From NCBI GenBank assembly GCA_943370595.1, contig CALRRO020000002.1, forward strand, positions 248,001-312,000: a DNA stretch of 64,000 nt, read 5' to 3'. Source of the DNA: Piscinibacter sp943370595 (GTDB lineage: Bacteria; Pseudomonadota; Gammaproteobacteria; Burkholderiales; Burkholderiaceae_C). Below are positions 34,562-42,943 of the stretch, piece after piece. Each line of letters starts with the position of its first letter. Positions within the stretch are counted from its first letter, which is position 1. A model generated the notes under the pieces. The model did no database searches and was not told the origin of the DNA. It saw nothing but the letters and a program-made list of their open reading frames with translations. The position numbers were made by a program, and so were the translations under genes.

Positions 34562-35692
34562 ATGAGCCAATCCACCCACGATGCCCTGCGCCGCCGCCTG
34601 CTCGCCGGCACCGCCCTCGGCGCCGGATCGCTGGCGCTGCCCGGCGCGCTGCGCGAGGCGCTGGCGCAGACGCCCATCGTCGTCGGCGTGATCTACGTCG
34701 GCCCGCGCGGCGACTTCGGCTACAACCAGGCGCAGGCGCAAGCCGCCGCCGCGATCAAGAAGCTGCCCGGCGTGAAGGTGGTCGAGGAAGAGAACGTGCC
34801 CGAGACCGCCGCCGTGCAGAAGACCATGGAGGCCATGATCAACCAGGACAAGGCCTCGCTGATCTTCCCGACCTCGTTCGGTTACTTCGACCCGCACATG
34901 CTGAAGATGGCGGAGAAGTACCCCAAGGTGCGCTTCGCCCACTGCGGCGGCATGTGGACCGAGGGCAAGCACCCGAAGAACACCGGCAGCTACTTCGGCT
35001 ACATCGACGAGTGCCAGTACCTGGCCGGCGTCGTGGCGGGCTACACCAGCAAGACCAAGAAGCTCGGCTTCATCGCCGCCAAGCCGATCCCGCAGGTGCT
35101 TCGCAACATCAACGCCTTCACGATGGGCGCGCGCTCGGTCGACCCGAGCATCACAACGCGGGTGATCTTCACCGGCGAGTGGTCGATGCCGGTCAAGGAA
35201 GCGGAAGCCTCGACCAGCCTGATCGACCAGGGCGTGGACGTGCTGACCTGCCACGTCGACAGCCCGAAGGTGATCATGGAGACGGCAGAGAAGCGCGGCG
35301 TCTTCTGCAGCGGCTACCACGCGAGCCAGGCCGCGCTGGCGCCCAAGGGCTACCTGACCGGTGCCGAGTGGGACTGGGCCACGCCCTACAACGCGCAGAT
35401 CAAGGCGGCGCAGTCGGGTGCGGCGATGCCCAACTTCCTGCGCGGCGGCCTGAAGGACGGCTACGTGAAGATGTCGCCCTACGGCGCCGCGGTGGGCGCG
35501 CCCGCCAAGGCCAAGGCCGACGAGATCAAGGCCGCCATGCTCAAGGGCGGCTACTCGATCTTCAAGGGCGGCCTGAAGGACAACAAGGGTGCGGTGGTCA
35601 TCCCGGCAGGCAAGAACCTCGACCAGTTCGACGCCGAGCTGGAGAAGATGAACTACCTGGTCGAAGGTGTGGTCGGCAGCATCCCCGGCTGA
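34562..35692 (+). CDS. BMP family ABC transporter substrate-binding protein
   Basis: The 376-residue protein belongs to the basic membrane protein (PnrA/Med) family, periplasmic-binding proteins for nucleosides and related compounds. The N-terminus has a twin-arginine-type signal (RRRLLAGTALGAGSL) with cleavage likely after ALA near residue 36. Family marks are VIYVGPRGDFGYNQAQAQ near residues 45-62, and FAHCGGMW and GAYFGYIDECQYLAG-like blocks (here SYFGYIDECQYLAGVVAG). Its permeases and two-domain ATPase follow at 35.7-37.7 and 38.4-40.1 kb. Ligand unknown; a urea-derived or purine-derived compound fits the cluster. AGGAG is 6 bases before the ATG. Confidence 0.9.
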   Translation: MSQSTHDALRRRLLAGTALGAGSLALPGALREALAQTPIVVGVIYVGPRGDFGYNQAQAQAAAAIKKLPGVKVVEEENVPETAAVQKTMEAMINQDKASLIFPTSFGYFDPHMLKMAEKYPKVRFAHCGGMWTEGKHPKNTGSYFGYIDECQYLAGVVAGYTSKTKKLGFIAAKPIPQVLRNINAFTMGARSVDPSITTRVIFTGEWSMPVKEAEASTSLIDQGVDVLTCHVDSPKVIMETAEKRGVFCSGYHASQAALAPKGYLTGAEWDWATPYNAQIKAAQSGAAMPNFLRGGLKDGYVKMSPYGAAVGAPAKAKADEIKAAMLKGGYSIFKGGLKDNKGAVVIPAGKNLDQFDAELEKMNYLVEGVVGSIPG

Positions 35693-35705
35693 TCGGCAGC
35701 GCGCG

Positions 35706-36806
35706 ATGAGCAGCATCCCCGTTCCTGCCGGCGCGCCGGCGACGGAGCCTTCGGCTTTCTCGCTGAAGGTGCGCGAGATCGCCGACGCCTTGCTGCCGGC
35801 AACGGCCGCGCTGCTGCTCACCGTGCTGCTGTTCTCGCTGGCCGTCGCGCTGGCCGGCTTCAGCCCGCTGGAGGTGTGGGGCCTGATCGTGATGGGCGGC
35901 TTCGGCGATGCCTTCGCGTGGCAGAACACGCTGCAGCGTGCCGCGCCGCTGATCCTCACCGGCCTGGCCGTCGCGCTGCCGGCGCAGGCCGGCCGCGTGA
36001 TCATCGGCAACGAAGGCGCGCTGGTGCTCGGCGGGCTGGCCGCCTCGGCGCTGGGCAATGTGCTGGCCGCCGCGCAGGCCGGTGCCTGGCTGGTGTGGCC
36101 GGCGATGGCCATCGCCGGCATGCTCGCCGGCGGCGTGTGGATCGGCCTGGTCGGTGCCCTGCGCGAGAAGCGCGAGGTCAACGAGACCATCGCCTCGCTG
36201 CTGATGTCCTTCATCGCCATCGCACTGTTCAACCAGTGCGTCGAGACGGTGCTGCGCGACCCGGCGAGCCTGAACAAGCCGTCGACCAAGACGCTGCCCG
36301 ACGCACTGCTGCTGCCGGCCATGCCCGGCCTCGACGTGCACTACGGCCTGCTGCTGGGTGTGCTGGCCGCGCTGCTGGCCTGGGGCGTGATGCGCTTCAC
36401 CCCGCTCGGCCTGGCGCTGCGCGTGGCCGGCGGCAACGCACGCACGGCGCTCGGCGTCGGCCTGCCGGTGTCGACGCTGACCATCGCCGCGTGCGCCGCC
36501 GGTGGCGCCTGCGCGGGCCTGGCCGGCGCGGTGGAAGTGGCGGCGGTGCACGGTGCGGCGAACGCCTCGCTGATCGCCGGCTACGGCTACAGCGGCATCC
36601 TGATCGCCTTCGCGGCGCGCTTCTCGCCGGCCGGCGTGGTGCCGGTGGCCATCCTGGTCGGCGGCATCGCGGCCAGCGGCAGCTTGCTGCAGCGCCGGCT
36701 CGGTCTGCCCGATGCGTCGGTCACCGTGCTGCTCGGCTTCGCGTTCGTCGCGTTGATCGCCTGCGAGACGCTGCGCGGGCGGTCGTTCTTCAAGGGGAAG
36801 CCATGA
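35706..36806 (+). CDS. BMP-type ABC transporter permease 1
   Basis: A 366-residue inner membrane permease of the branched-chain/nucleoside (BPD_transp_2) type with about nine hydrophobic segments. The pattern IIGNEGALVLGGLAASAL near residues 99-116 and REKREVNETIASLLMSFIAI near 156-175 matches the first permease (YufP/NupB-like) of nucleoside transporters. It pairs with the permease encoded immediately downstream, with which it overlaps by 4 bases (ATGA), and uses the BMP binding protein encoded upstream. The start is the ATG at 35706, 13 bases after the BMP stop. Confidence 0.88.
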   Translation: MSSIPVPAGAPATEPSAFSLKVREIADALLPATAALLLTVLLFSLAVALAGFSPLEVWGLIVMGGFGDAFAWQNTLQRAAPLILTGLAVALPAQAGRVIIGNEGALVLGGLAASALGNVLAAAQAGAWLVWPAMAIAGMLAGGVWIGLVGALREKREVNETIASLLMSFIAIALFNQCVETVLRDPASLNKPSTKTLPDALLLPAMPGLDVHYGLLLGVLAALLAWGVMRFTPLGLALRVAGGNARTALGVGLPVSTLTIAACAAGGACAGLAGAVEVAAVHGAANASLIAGYGYSGILIAFAARFSPAGVVPVAILVGGIAASGSLLQRRLGLPDASVTVLLGFAFVALIACETLRGRSFFKGKP

Positions 36807-37729
36807 GCGATGCCAGTGCGCTGGGCTGGTGGGGTGTGCCCTTGGCCATCCTCGGCGGCGCGATCCGCGTCGGCACGCCGCTGCTGTGGGTCAGCCTCGG
36901 CGAGACGGTGACCGAGAAGGCCGGCCGCATCAACCTCGGCCTCGAAGGCACGCTGCTGATGGGCGCGATGACCGCCTTCGCCGTCTCGCTGGCCAGCGGC
37001 AGCCCGTGGCTGGGCGTGCTCGCCGCCGCCGGCGTCGGCATCCTGCTCGGCGCGCTGCACGGTGCGCTGTGCAGCCTGAACCGCGTCAACGACACGGCCA
37101 TGGGCATCGCGCTGATGCTCGCCGGCTCGGGTCTCGCCTTCTGGCTCGGCAAGCCGCTGATCCAGCCCAGCGCCCCCGGCCTGCCGCCGATCGCGCTGGG
37201 CGACTGGTCGGAGCTCGCGCCCGTGAAGGCCGCGCTGGCCATCAACCCGCTGTTCGTGCTCGGCCTGGTGCTGGCCTTCGCCACCTGGTGGGCACTCGGT
37301 CGCACCCGCTTCGGCCTGCGCCTGCGCGTGGTCGGCGACAGCGAGAACGCAGCGCGCGCCTTCGGCCTCTCGCCGACCGCCTACCGCATCGCTGCGACGG
37401 CCTTCGGCGGCGCCTGCGCCGGCGTCGGCGGCGCGTCGCTGTCGCTGGTCTACCCCGGCGCATGGAGCGAAGCGCTGTCCAGCGGCCAGGGCGTGATGGC
37501 GGTGGCGCTGGTCATCTTCGCGCGCTGGGACCCGCGCCGCTGCGTGCTCGCCGGGCTGCTGTTCGGCGGCGCCAGCGCGATCAGCCCGGCGCTGCAGGCA
37601 CTCGGCTACAGCCAGGGCTACTACCTGCTGGCCGCACTGCCCTACGTGCTGACGCTGGCGCTGCTGATCGGCCTGGGCAAGCCCGGCCCGAGCCACGGCG
37701 CGCCGGGCGAACTGTCGCTGAACCGCTGA
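36803..37729 (+). CDS. BMP-type ABC transporter permease 2
   Basis: A 308-residue permease, the second of the pair, with about eight hydrophobic helices. The block RVGTPLLWVSLGETVTEKAG near residues 22-41 followed by RINLGLEGTLLMGAMTAF is the hallmark of YufQ/NupC-like nucleoside permeases. The domain FGLRLRVVGDSENAARAFGL near 178-197 is the cytoplasmic coupling region contacting the ATPase. Its start overlaps the stop of permease 1. The biuH-like gene begins 15 bases downstream, so the ATPase gene of this transporter is separated from the permeases by a catabolic gene. Confidence 0.88.
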   Translation: MSDASALGWWGVPLAILGGAIRVGTPLLWVSLGETVTEKAGRINLGLEGTLLMGAMTAFAVSLASGSPWLGVLAAAGVGILLGALHGALCSLNRVNDTAMGIALMLAGSGLAFWLGKPLIQPSAPGLPPIALGDWSELAPVKAALAINPLFVLGLVLAFATWWALGRTRFGLRLRVVGDSENAARAFGLSPTAYRIAATAFGGACAGVGGASLSLVYPGAWSEALSSGQGVMAVALVIFARWDPRRCVLAGLLFGGASAISPALQALGYSQGYYLLAALPYVLTLALLIGLGKPGPSHGAPGELSLNR

Positions 37730-37744
37730 CCGAGGACGAACCCG

Positions 37745-38440
37745 ATGAAGCCTTTCGCCGCCGTCGATTCGAACCCCTACGCCTGGCCCTTCGATGGCGA
37801 CTGGACGCCAGCGAACACCGCGCTCGTCATCATCGACATGCAGACCGACTTCTGCGGCCTCGGCGGTTATGTCGACCGCATGGGCTACGACCTGTCGATG
37901 ACTCGCGCGCCGATCGGCCCGATCAAGGCGCTGCTCACGAAGGCACGTACTCTGGGCATGCACGTGATCCACACCCGCGAGGGCCACCGCCCGGACCTGG
38001 CCGACCTGCCAGCCAACAAGCGCTGGCGCTCGCGACAGATCGGCGCCAACGGTGTCGGCATCGGCGACCCCGGCCCCTGCGGCCGCATCCTCGTTCGGGG
38101 CGAGCCGGGCTGGCAGATCATCGACGAGCTCGCGCCCGCCGAGGGCGAGCCCGTCATCGACAAGCCCGGCAAGGGCTCGTTCTGCGCCACCGACCTGGAG
38201 CTGATCCTCGGCACGCGCGGCATCCGCAACCTGATCCTGACCGGCATCACCACCGACGTGTGCGTGCACACGACGATGCGCGAGGCCAACGACCGCGGCT
38301 TCGAGTGTCTGATCGTCAGCGACGGCACCGGCGCCACCGACCGCGGCAACCACGAAGCGGCGCTGAAGATGGTGACGATGCAGGGCGGCGTGTTCGGCGC
38401 GGTGGCCTCGTCGGCGGCGATCCTGGCGGCGCTGGGTTGA
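37745..38440 (+). CDS. biuH: Biuret amidohydrolase, isochorismatase-fold (BiuH-like)
   Basis: The 231-residue isochorismatase-like hydrolase shows the cysteine-hydrolase triad D31 (IIDMQTDF), K140 (DKPGKGSF) and C172 (TTDVCVHTT). Long stretches agree, as I recall it, with the BiuH of Rhizobium leguminosarum: SNPYAWPFDG, HTREGHRPDLADLPANKRWR, GIGDPGPCGRIL and MREANDRGFECL. BiuH hydrolyses biuret to allophanate and ammonia, feeding AtzF in the same cluster. Ureidoacrylate hydrolase (RutB) or another amidase is the alternative. It lies between the transporter permease and ATPase genes (15 and 6 bases), and has a second paralogue 1.6 kb downstream. Confidence 0.87.
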   Translation: MKPFAAVDSNPYAWPFDGDWTPANTALVIIDMQTDFCGLGGYVDRMGYDLSMTRAPIGPIKALLTKARTLGMHVIHTREGHRPDLADLPANKRWRSRQIGANGVGIGDPGPCGRILVRGEPGWQIIDELAPAEGEPVIDKPGKGSFCATDLELILGTRGIRNLILTGITTDVCVHTTMREANDRGFECLIVSDGTGATDRGNHEAALKMVTMQGGVFGAVASSAAILAALG

Positions 38441-38446
38441 GCGGCG

Positions 38447-40072
38447 ATGAGTGATCTCATTCCTCCGCAGATCGAGCCGACCGGCGCAGCCCGCGTCGAG
38501 ATGCTCAACTTCGGCAAGCGCTTCGGCGCGCTGCAGGCGCTCGACGACGTGTCGATGACCGTCGAGGCCGGCAGCTTCCACGCGCTGCTCGGCGAGAACG
38601 GCGCCGGCAAGTCGACGCTGGTGAAGTCGCTGATCGGCTTCTACCAGCCCGACACCGGCAGCGTGATGGTCGACGGCCGCGAGCGCGCCATCGGCAGCCC
38701 GAAGGACGCCGCGGCGCTGGGCCTCGGGATGATCTTCCAGCACTTCACCGTGGTGCCGGGCATGAGCGTGGCCGAGAACCTGGCACTCGCCCAGCGCGAC
38801 CTCGGCGCCTTCATCGACTGGAAGCACGAGCGCAACAAGCTCGCTGACTTCATGAGCACGGCACCGTTCCCGCTCTCGCTTGACGCACGTGTGGCCGAGC
38901 TCGCCGCCGGCGAGAAGCAGAAGCTCGAGATCCTGAAGGCGCTGTACGCGAAGCGGCGCTTCCTGGTGCTGGACGAACCGACCTCGGTGCTGACGCCGCA
39001 GGAGGCCGACGAGGTGCTCGGCCGCGTCAAGGCGATGTGCCGCGACGGCATCCTGTCGGTGCTGATCATCACGCACAAGTTCCGCGAGGTGTTCGGGTTC
39101 TGCGACGAGGTGACCGTGCTGCGCCGCGGCCGGCGCACCGGCGCGGCGAAGGTCGCGGCGACCTCGCGCGACGAACTGGCCGGCTGGATGATGGGCGTGG
39201 CCACCGACGCGGCAGCGCTGCCGGCAGCGACCTCGGGCCAATCGACCGCGGCGACGCCGGTGTCGGTCGACGGTCCCGCACGACTCGCACTGCGCGGGTT
39301 GGTCGTGGCCGGGAACGAAGGCCGGCGCGCGATCGACGGCCTGTCGCTCGAGGTGCGGCCGGGCGAGATCGTCGGCGTGGCCGGTGTCTCCGGCAACGGC
39401 CAGCGTGAGTTGCTGGCAGCGCTGACCGGCGCGATGCCGGTCGTCGCCGGCGAGGTGACGATCGACGGCCAGCCCTATCGGCCGACGCGTGCGCAGATGG
39501 AGCGCTTCGGCGTGCGCAGCCTGCCCGAGGAGCCGCTGCACAACGGCTGCGTCGGCAAGCTGTCGGTGGCCGAGAACCTGGCGCTGCGCAACTTCGACCG
39601 CGCGCCACTGGCCCGTGGCGGCTGGCTGTCGCGCCCGGCGATGCGCACGCAGGCGCTGGCGCAGATCGAGGCCTACCGTGTCAAGACGCCGGGGCCGGAG
39701 GCGCCGATCGAGACACTCTCCGGCGGCAACGTGCAGCGCGCCGTGCTGGCGCGCGAGCTGGCGCCGGATCCGACGCCGCCGCGCCTGCTGATCGTCGCCA
39801 ACCCCTGCTTCGGCCTCGACTTCCAGGCGACCGCCGAGATCCACGCGCGGCTGCGCGCGGCGCGTGACGGTGGTGCCGGTGTGCTGCTGATCAGCGAAGA
39901 CCTGGATGAACTGCTGGCGCTGTCGTCGCGGCTGCTGGTGCTGTCGCATGGGCACATCGCGATGGCCTGCCCGACGGCGCAGGCCGACATCGGCGCGATC
40001 GGGCGGGCCATGGCCGGTGACGGCCATCACGTGGCCCATGCGGGTGACAGCACGCACGCGGAGGCGGCGTGA
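38447..40072 (+). CDS. BMP-type ABC transporter ATP-binding protein, two ABC domains
   Basis: A 541-residue tandem ATPase of the YufO/NupA kind. Domain 1: Walker A GENGAGKST near residue 50, signature LAAGEKQKLEI near 147 and Walker B FLVLDEPTS. Domain 2: a degenerate Walker A (GVSGNGQREL), signature LSGGNVQRAV and Walker B region LLIVANPCFGLD, as is usual in nucleoside and sugar ATPases of this family. It powers the permeases encoded at 35.7-37.7 kb. The start follows the biuH-like stop by 6 bases and the stop is fused to the start of the second isochorismatase gene (GTGATG), so all are in one transcript. Confidence 0.92.
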   Translation: MSDLIPPQIEPTGAARVEMLNFGKRFGALQALDDVSMTVEAGSFHALLGENGAGKSTLVKSLIGFYQPDTGSVMVDGRERAIGSPKDAAALGLGMIFQHFTVVPGMSVAENLALAQRDLGAFIDWKHERNKLADFMSTAPFPLSLDARVAELAAGEKQKLEILKALYAKRRFLVLDEPTSVLTPQEADEVLGRVKAMCRDGILSVLIITHKFREVFGFCDEVTVLRRGRRTGAAKVAATSRDELAGWMMGVATDAAALPAATSGQSTAATPVSVDGPARLALRGLVVAGNEGRRAIDGLSLEVRPGEIVGVAGVSGNGQRELLAALTGAMPVVAGEVTIDGQPYRPTRAQMERFGVRSLPEEPLHNGCVGKLSVAENLALRNFDRAPLARGGWLSRPAMRTQALAQIEAYRVKTPGPEAPIETLSGGNVQRAVLARELAPDPTPPRLLIVANPCFGLDFQATAEIHARLRAARDGGAGVLLISEDLDELLALSSRLLVLSHGHIAMACPTAQADIGAIGRAMAGDGHHVAHAGDSTHAEAA

Positions 40073-40737
40073 TGACGAAGACGATTCAAGCGCGGCCCTA
40101 CGACTTTCCGTTCGACCCGGTGCACACCGCGGTCGTGATGATCGACATGCAGCGCGACTTCCTGGAGCCCGGCGGCTTCGGCGCGATGCTGGGCAACGAC
40201 GTCAGCAAGTTGACGCCGATCGTGCCCGCCTGCGTGACGCTGCTGGCGCTGGCGCGCCGGCACGGCATGGCGGTGATCCACACCCAGGAGGCGCACGACC
40301 CTCAGCTGGCCGACTGCCCGCCGAGCAAGAAGGCTCGTGGCGCCTTGAGCTGCGGCATCGGCGACCCGGGGCCGCTGGGTCGCGTGCTGGTGGCCGGCGA
40401 GCCCGGCGCGGGCTTCATCGCCGAGCTGCAGCCGCAGCCCGGCGACATCGTGCTGCGCAAGCCGGGCAAGGGCGCCTTCCACGCCACCGGCCTCGACGCG
40501 ATCCTGCATTCGCAAGGCATCACCCACCTGCTGATCGGCGGCGTGACCACCGAGGTCTGCGTGCAGACGACGATGCGCGAGGCCAACGACCGCGGCTACG
40601 AATGCCTGCTGGTCACCGACTGCACAGCCAGCTATTTCCCCGAGTTCCACGCCGCGGTGGTCGAGATGGTCGTGGCACAGGGCGGCATCGTCGGCTGGGC
40701 AGCGCCGCTGGCAGCCGTTGAACGGGCATTGACATGA
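40072..40737 (+). CDS. Isochorismatase-fold amidohydrolase, candidate triuret hydrolase (TrtA-like)
   Basis: This 221-residue hydrolase has the triad D25 (MIDMQRDF), K130 (RKPGKGAF) and C163 (TTEVCVQTT) and is a clear paralogue of the biuH-like product: HPDLADLP-type motif as HDPQLADCPPSKKARG, then GIGDPGPLGRVL, KPGKGAFHATGLD and MREANDRGYECLLVTD. TrtA, the triuret hydrolase, was reported as a BiuH homologue encoded next to biuH, so this gene is the natural candidate; RutB-like ureidoacrylate hydrolase is an alternative and I did not confirm the specificity residues. The start ATG at 40072 (GGAGG 7 bases upstream) shares one base with the ATPase stop; a GTG three bases earlier is possible. 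Its stop overlaps the Dpp-type permease start. Confidence 0.75.
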   Translation: MTKTIQARPYDFPFDPVHTAVVMIDMQRDFLEPGGFGAMLGNDVSKLTPIVPACVTLLALARRHGMAVIHTQEAHDPQLADCPPSKKARGALSCGIGDPGPLGRVLVAGEPGAGFIAELQPQPGDIVLRKPGKGAFHATGLDAILHSQGITHLLIGGVTTEVCVQTTMREANDRGYECLLVTDCTASYFPEFHAAVVEMVVAQGGIVGWAAPLAAVERALT

Positions 40738-41747
40738 TCAAGGTCATCGCCAAGCGGCTTCTCGGCGCGCTGCCCAACCTGCTCGGCGTGATCGTCGTCA
40801 CCTTCCTGCTCACCCGCGCATTGCCCGGCGACCCGGCGGCCTACTTCGCCGGTGGCGCGGCCACGCAGGAAGCGGTCGACCAGGTGCGCGCCCAGCTCGG
40901 CCTCGACAAGCCGCTGCCCGAGCAGTTCTTCCGCTACGTGGCCGACCTGTCGCGCGGCGAGCTCGGCACGTCACTCACCACCGGCCAGCCGGTGCTGAAC
41001 GAGTTGCTGACGCGCCTGCCGGCGTCGATCGAGATGGTGCTGCTGGCCCTCGCGCTGGCCTGCGCGATCGCGCTGCCGTTGGGCGTGCTGGCCGCGACGC
41101 GGCCGGGCTCGTGGGTCGACCAGCTGTGCCGGCTGGTGACCACCGCGGGCGTGTCGCTTCCGACCTTCTTCACCGGCCTGGTGCTGGCCTACGTCTTCTA
41201 CTTCCTGCTCGGCTGGGCGCCTTCGCCGCTGGGCCGGCTCGACCCGATGTGGTCGCCGCCGGCCACGGTCACCGGCTTCTACCTGATCGACGCCGCGATC
41301 GCCGGCGACGCCGGCCTGTGGTGGGCGAGCTTCAAGCAGCTGATCCTGCCGGTGCTGACGATGGCGATCTTCGTGCTGGCGCCGATCGCACGCATGACGC
41401 GGGCCTCGATGCTGTCGGTACTCGGCAGCGACTTCATCCGCACCGCACGCGCCTCGGGGCTGACCAGCAGCACGGTGCTGATCACCTACGCGCTGCGCAA
41501 CGCGCTGCTGCCGGTGGTCACCACACTGGGCATGGTGTTCGGCTTCATGCTCGGCTCCAGCGTGGTGATCGAGAAGGTGTTCGGCTGGCCCGGCGTGGGC
41601 AGCTACGCGATCGACGCGCTGACGGCGAGCGACTACGCGCCGATCCAGGGCTTCGTGCTGGCGATGGGCGTGCTGTTCGTGCTGTTGAACCTGCTGGTCG
41701 ACGTGCTGTACACCTTGATCGACCCGCGTGTCTCGCTGGAGAACTGA
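40734..41747 (+). CDS. Dpp/Opp-type ABC transporter permease 1 (DppB-like)
   Basis: A 337-residue permease with six predicted transmembrane segments and the N-terminal domain of the DppB family (LGALPNLLGVIVVTFLLTRA, then LPGDPAAYFAGG). The EAA-like coupling motif is in RASMLSVLGSDFIRTARASG and ALRNALLPVVTTLG near residues 224-262. It forms the transmembrane pair with the permease at 41832, receives ligand from the SBP_bac_5 protein encoded at 30921 and is driven by the ATPases at 42940 and 43958. The ATGA overlap with the upstream hydrolase gene links transport and catabolism in translation. Confidence 0.9.
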   Translation: MIKVIAKRLLGALPNLLGVIVVTFLLTRALPGDPAAYFAGGAATQEAVDQVRAQLGLDKPLPEQFFRYVADLSRGELGTSLTTGQPVLNELLTRLPASIEMVLLALALACAIALPLGVLAATRPGSWVDQLCRLVTTAGVSLPTFFTGLVLAYVFYFLLGWAPSPLGRLDPMWSPPATVTGFYLIDAAIAGDAGLWWASFKQLILPVLTMAIFVLAPIARMTRASMLSVLGSDFIRTARASGLTSSTVLITYALRNALLPVVTTLGMVFGFMLGSSVVIEKVFGWPGVGSYAIDALTASDYAPIQGFVLAMGVLFVLLNLLVDVLYTLIDPRVSLEN

Positions 41748-41756
41748 CGACATGGA

Positions 41757-41787
41757 GCCCCCACGCTCACTTCGTTCGCTGCCCCCC
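41757..41787. repeat. 31-base intergenic repeat, copy 2
   Basis: Identical over 31 bases to 19575-19605, between the two Dpp-type permease genes. The C6 tract is followed by AAGGGGGC, giving a C/G hairpin, and then by CCGGCTCC ... GGAGCCGG (41800-41829), a further dyad reaching to the permease 2 start. It interrupts an otherwise tightly coupled operon, so it has probably been inserted or can alter the relative expression of the two permeases. Confidence 0.75.
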
Positions 41788-41831
41788 AAGGGGGCGTGCC
41801 GGCTCCTTAGGGCGGCCCGGCGGAGCCGGCC

Positions 41832-42677
41832 ATGAACGAGACGTTGAAGCACATCCGCCACGTGCTCTCCGAGAACCCGGTGACCATGGTCGCCGCGGCG
41901 CTGTTCCTGCTCTTCATCCTGATCGCCGTCATCGGCCCGGCGATCGTGCCGCACGACCCGCTGGCGAGCAATGCAACGGCCGCGCTGCAGCCGCCTTCGG
42001 CCACGCACTGGTTCGGAACCGACGCGCTGGGCCGCGACATCTTCTCGCGCACGCTGGTGGCGACACGGCTGGACCTCGGCATCGCGATCAGCGCGGTGGT
42101 GCTGTCCTTCGCGATCGGCATCGCGCTGGGCCTGGCGGCCGGCTTCTTCGGCGGCTGGTGGGACACGGCGATCACGCGAGTCTCCGACACCATCATGGCC
42201 TTCCCACTGTTCGTGCTGGCGATGGGCATCGTGGCGGCGCTGGGCAACACGGTGGGCAACATCGTGCTGGCCACGGCAATCATCAACCTGCCCTTCTACA
42301 TCCGCGTGGCCCGGGCGGAAGCGAACGTGCGGCGCGGTGCCGGCTTCATCGAGGCGGCGCGCCTGTCGGGCAACGGCGACGTGCGCATCCTCGCGGTGCA
42401 CCTGTTCCCGAACATCCTGCCGCCGGCGATGGTGCAGGTCAGTCTGAACATGGGCTGGGCGATCCTCAACGCAGCGGGCCTGTCCTTCATCGGCCTGGGG
42501 GTGCGGCCACCGACGCCGGAGTGGGGGATTCTCGTCGCCGAAGGCGCGCAGTTCATCGTCTCGGGTGAGTGGTGGGTGAGCTTCTTTCCGGGCGCGGTGC
42601 TGATGCTGGCGGTGTTCACCTTCAACCTGCTGGGGGATGCGCTGCGGGACATCTTCGATCCTCGGAGGAGGACGTGA
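41832..42677 (+). CDS. Dpp/Opp-type ABC transporter permease 2 (DppC-like)
   Basis: The 281-residue permease has six transmembrane segments and DppC-family marks: PHDPLASNATAALQPPSATH, HWFGTDALGRDIFSRTLVAT near residues 57-76 and the coupling loop VARAEANVRRGAGFIEAARL followed by FPNILPPAMVQVSLNMG. It partners the permease encoded upstream. The spacing of 84 bases to that gene is filled by an intergenic repeat, unusual within this cluster. The stop at 42675-42677 is followed by a 262-base repeat-bearing gap before the ATPase genes. Confidence 0.9.
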   Translation: MNETLKHIRHVLSENPVTMVAAALFLLFILIAVIGPAIVPHDPLASNATAALQPPSATHWFGTDALGRDIFSRTLVATRLDLGIAISAVVLSFAIGIALGLAAGFFGGWWDTAITRVSDTIMAFPLFVLAMGIVAALGNTVGNIVLATAIINLPFYIRVARAEANVRRGAGFIEAARLSGNGDVRILAVHLFPNILPPAMVQVSLNMGWAILNAAGLSFIGLGVRPPTPEWGILVAEGAQFIVSGEWWVSFFPGAVLMLAVFTFNLLGDALRDIFDPRRRT

Positions 42678-42943
42678 TGCTGCTGTGGAGCGGCACGGTG
42701 GGTGGCTCGGCGCCGAGAAGCGGAGGGTGCATGGCCGGCGCGCGCAGCGCGCTTCGTGATCTGACTGGCCGCCGGCTGTCTGAGCGGAGTGAGCGCAGCG
42801 AACGCAGCGAGTTGGGCGGCCCGGCCGTGCACCTGAGCATCGCAGGGTGTCTGCGCGCAGCGCAGACCGCCGAGCGTCGCACGCCGCTACCCGCCCGGGC
42901 GCGCCTGGGCCTGGCAACTCTCGCGGAGGGCAAAGAAGCATGA
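42677..42943 (+). other. Repeat-bearing gap with an 88-codon frame of doubtful coding value
   Basis: The gap between permease 2 and the first ATPase gene carries an ATG frame at 42677-42943 whose ends overlap both neighbours in TGATG and ATGA. The would-be peptide contains SERSERSERSEL, which is the translation of the repeat words GAGCGGAGTGAGCG, AGCGAACG and AGCGAG (42782-42811). Low-complexity repeat translations of this kind are commonly annotated in error. I read it as repeat DNA with a chance open frame rather than a gene. Palindromic words GCGCGC-AGC-GCGC also occur near 42740. Confidence 0.5.

Noticed and set aside
36587..40057. A 1156-codon minus-strand frame opposite the BMP transporter and biuH-like genes
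   Set aside because: Same codon-bias artefact. The plus strand has four recognisable genes with overlapping starts and stops, and the antisense product has no motif.
42677..42943. An 88-residue protein between permease 2 and the first Dpp-type ATPase
   Set aside because: The centre is SERSERSERSEL from repeat DNA, a common false annotation; kept only as a possible translated linker.
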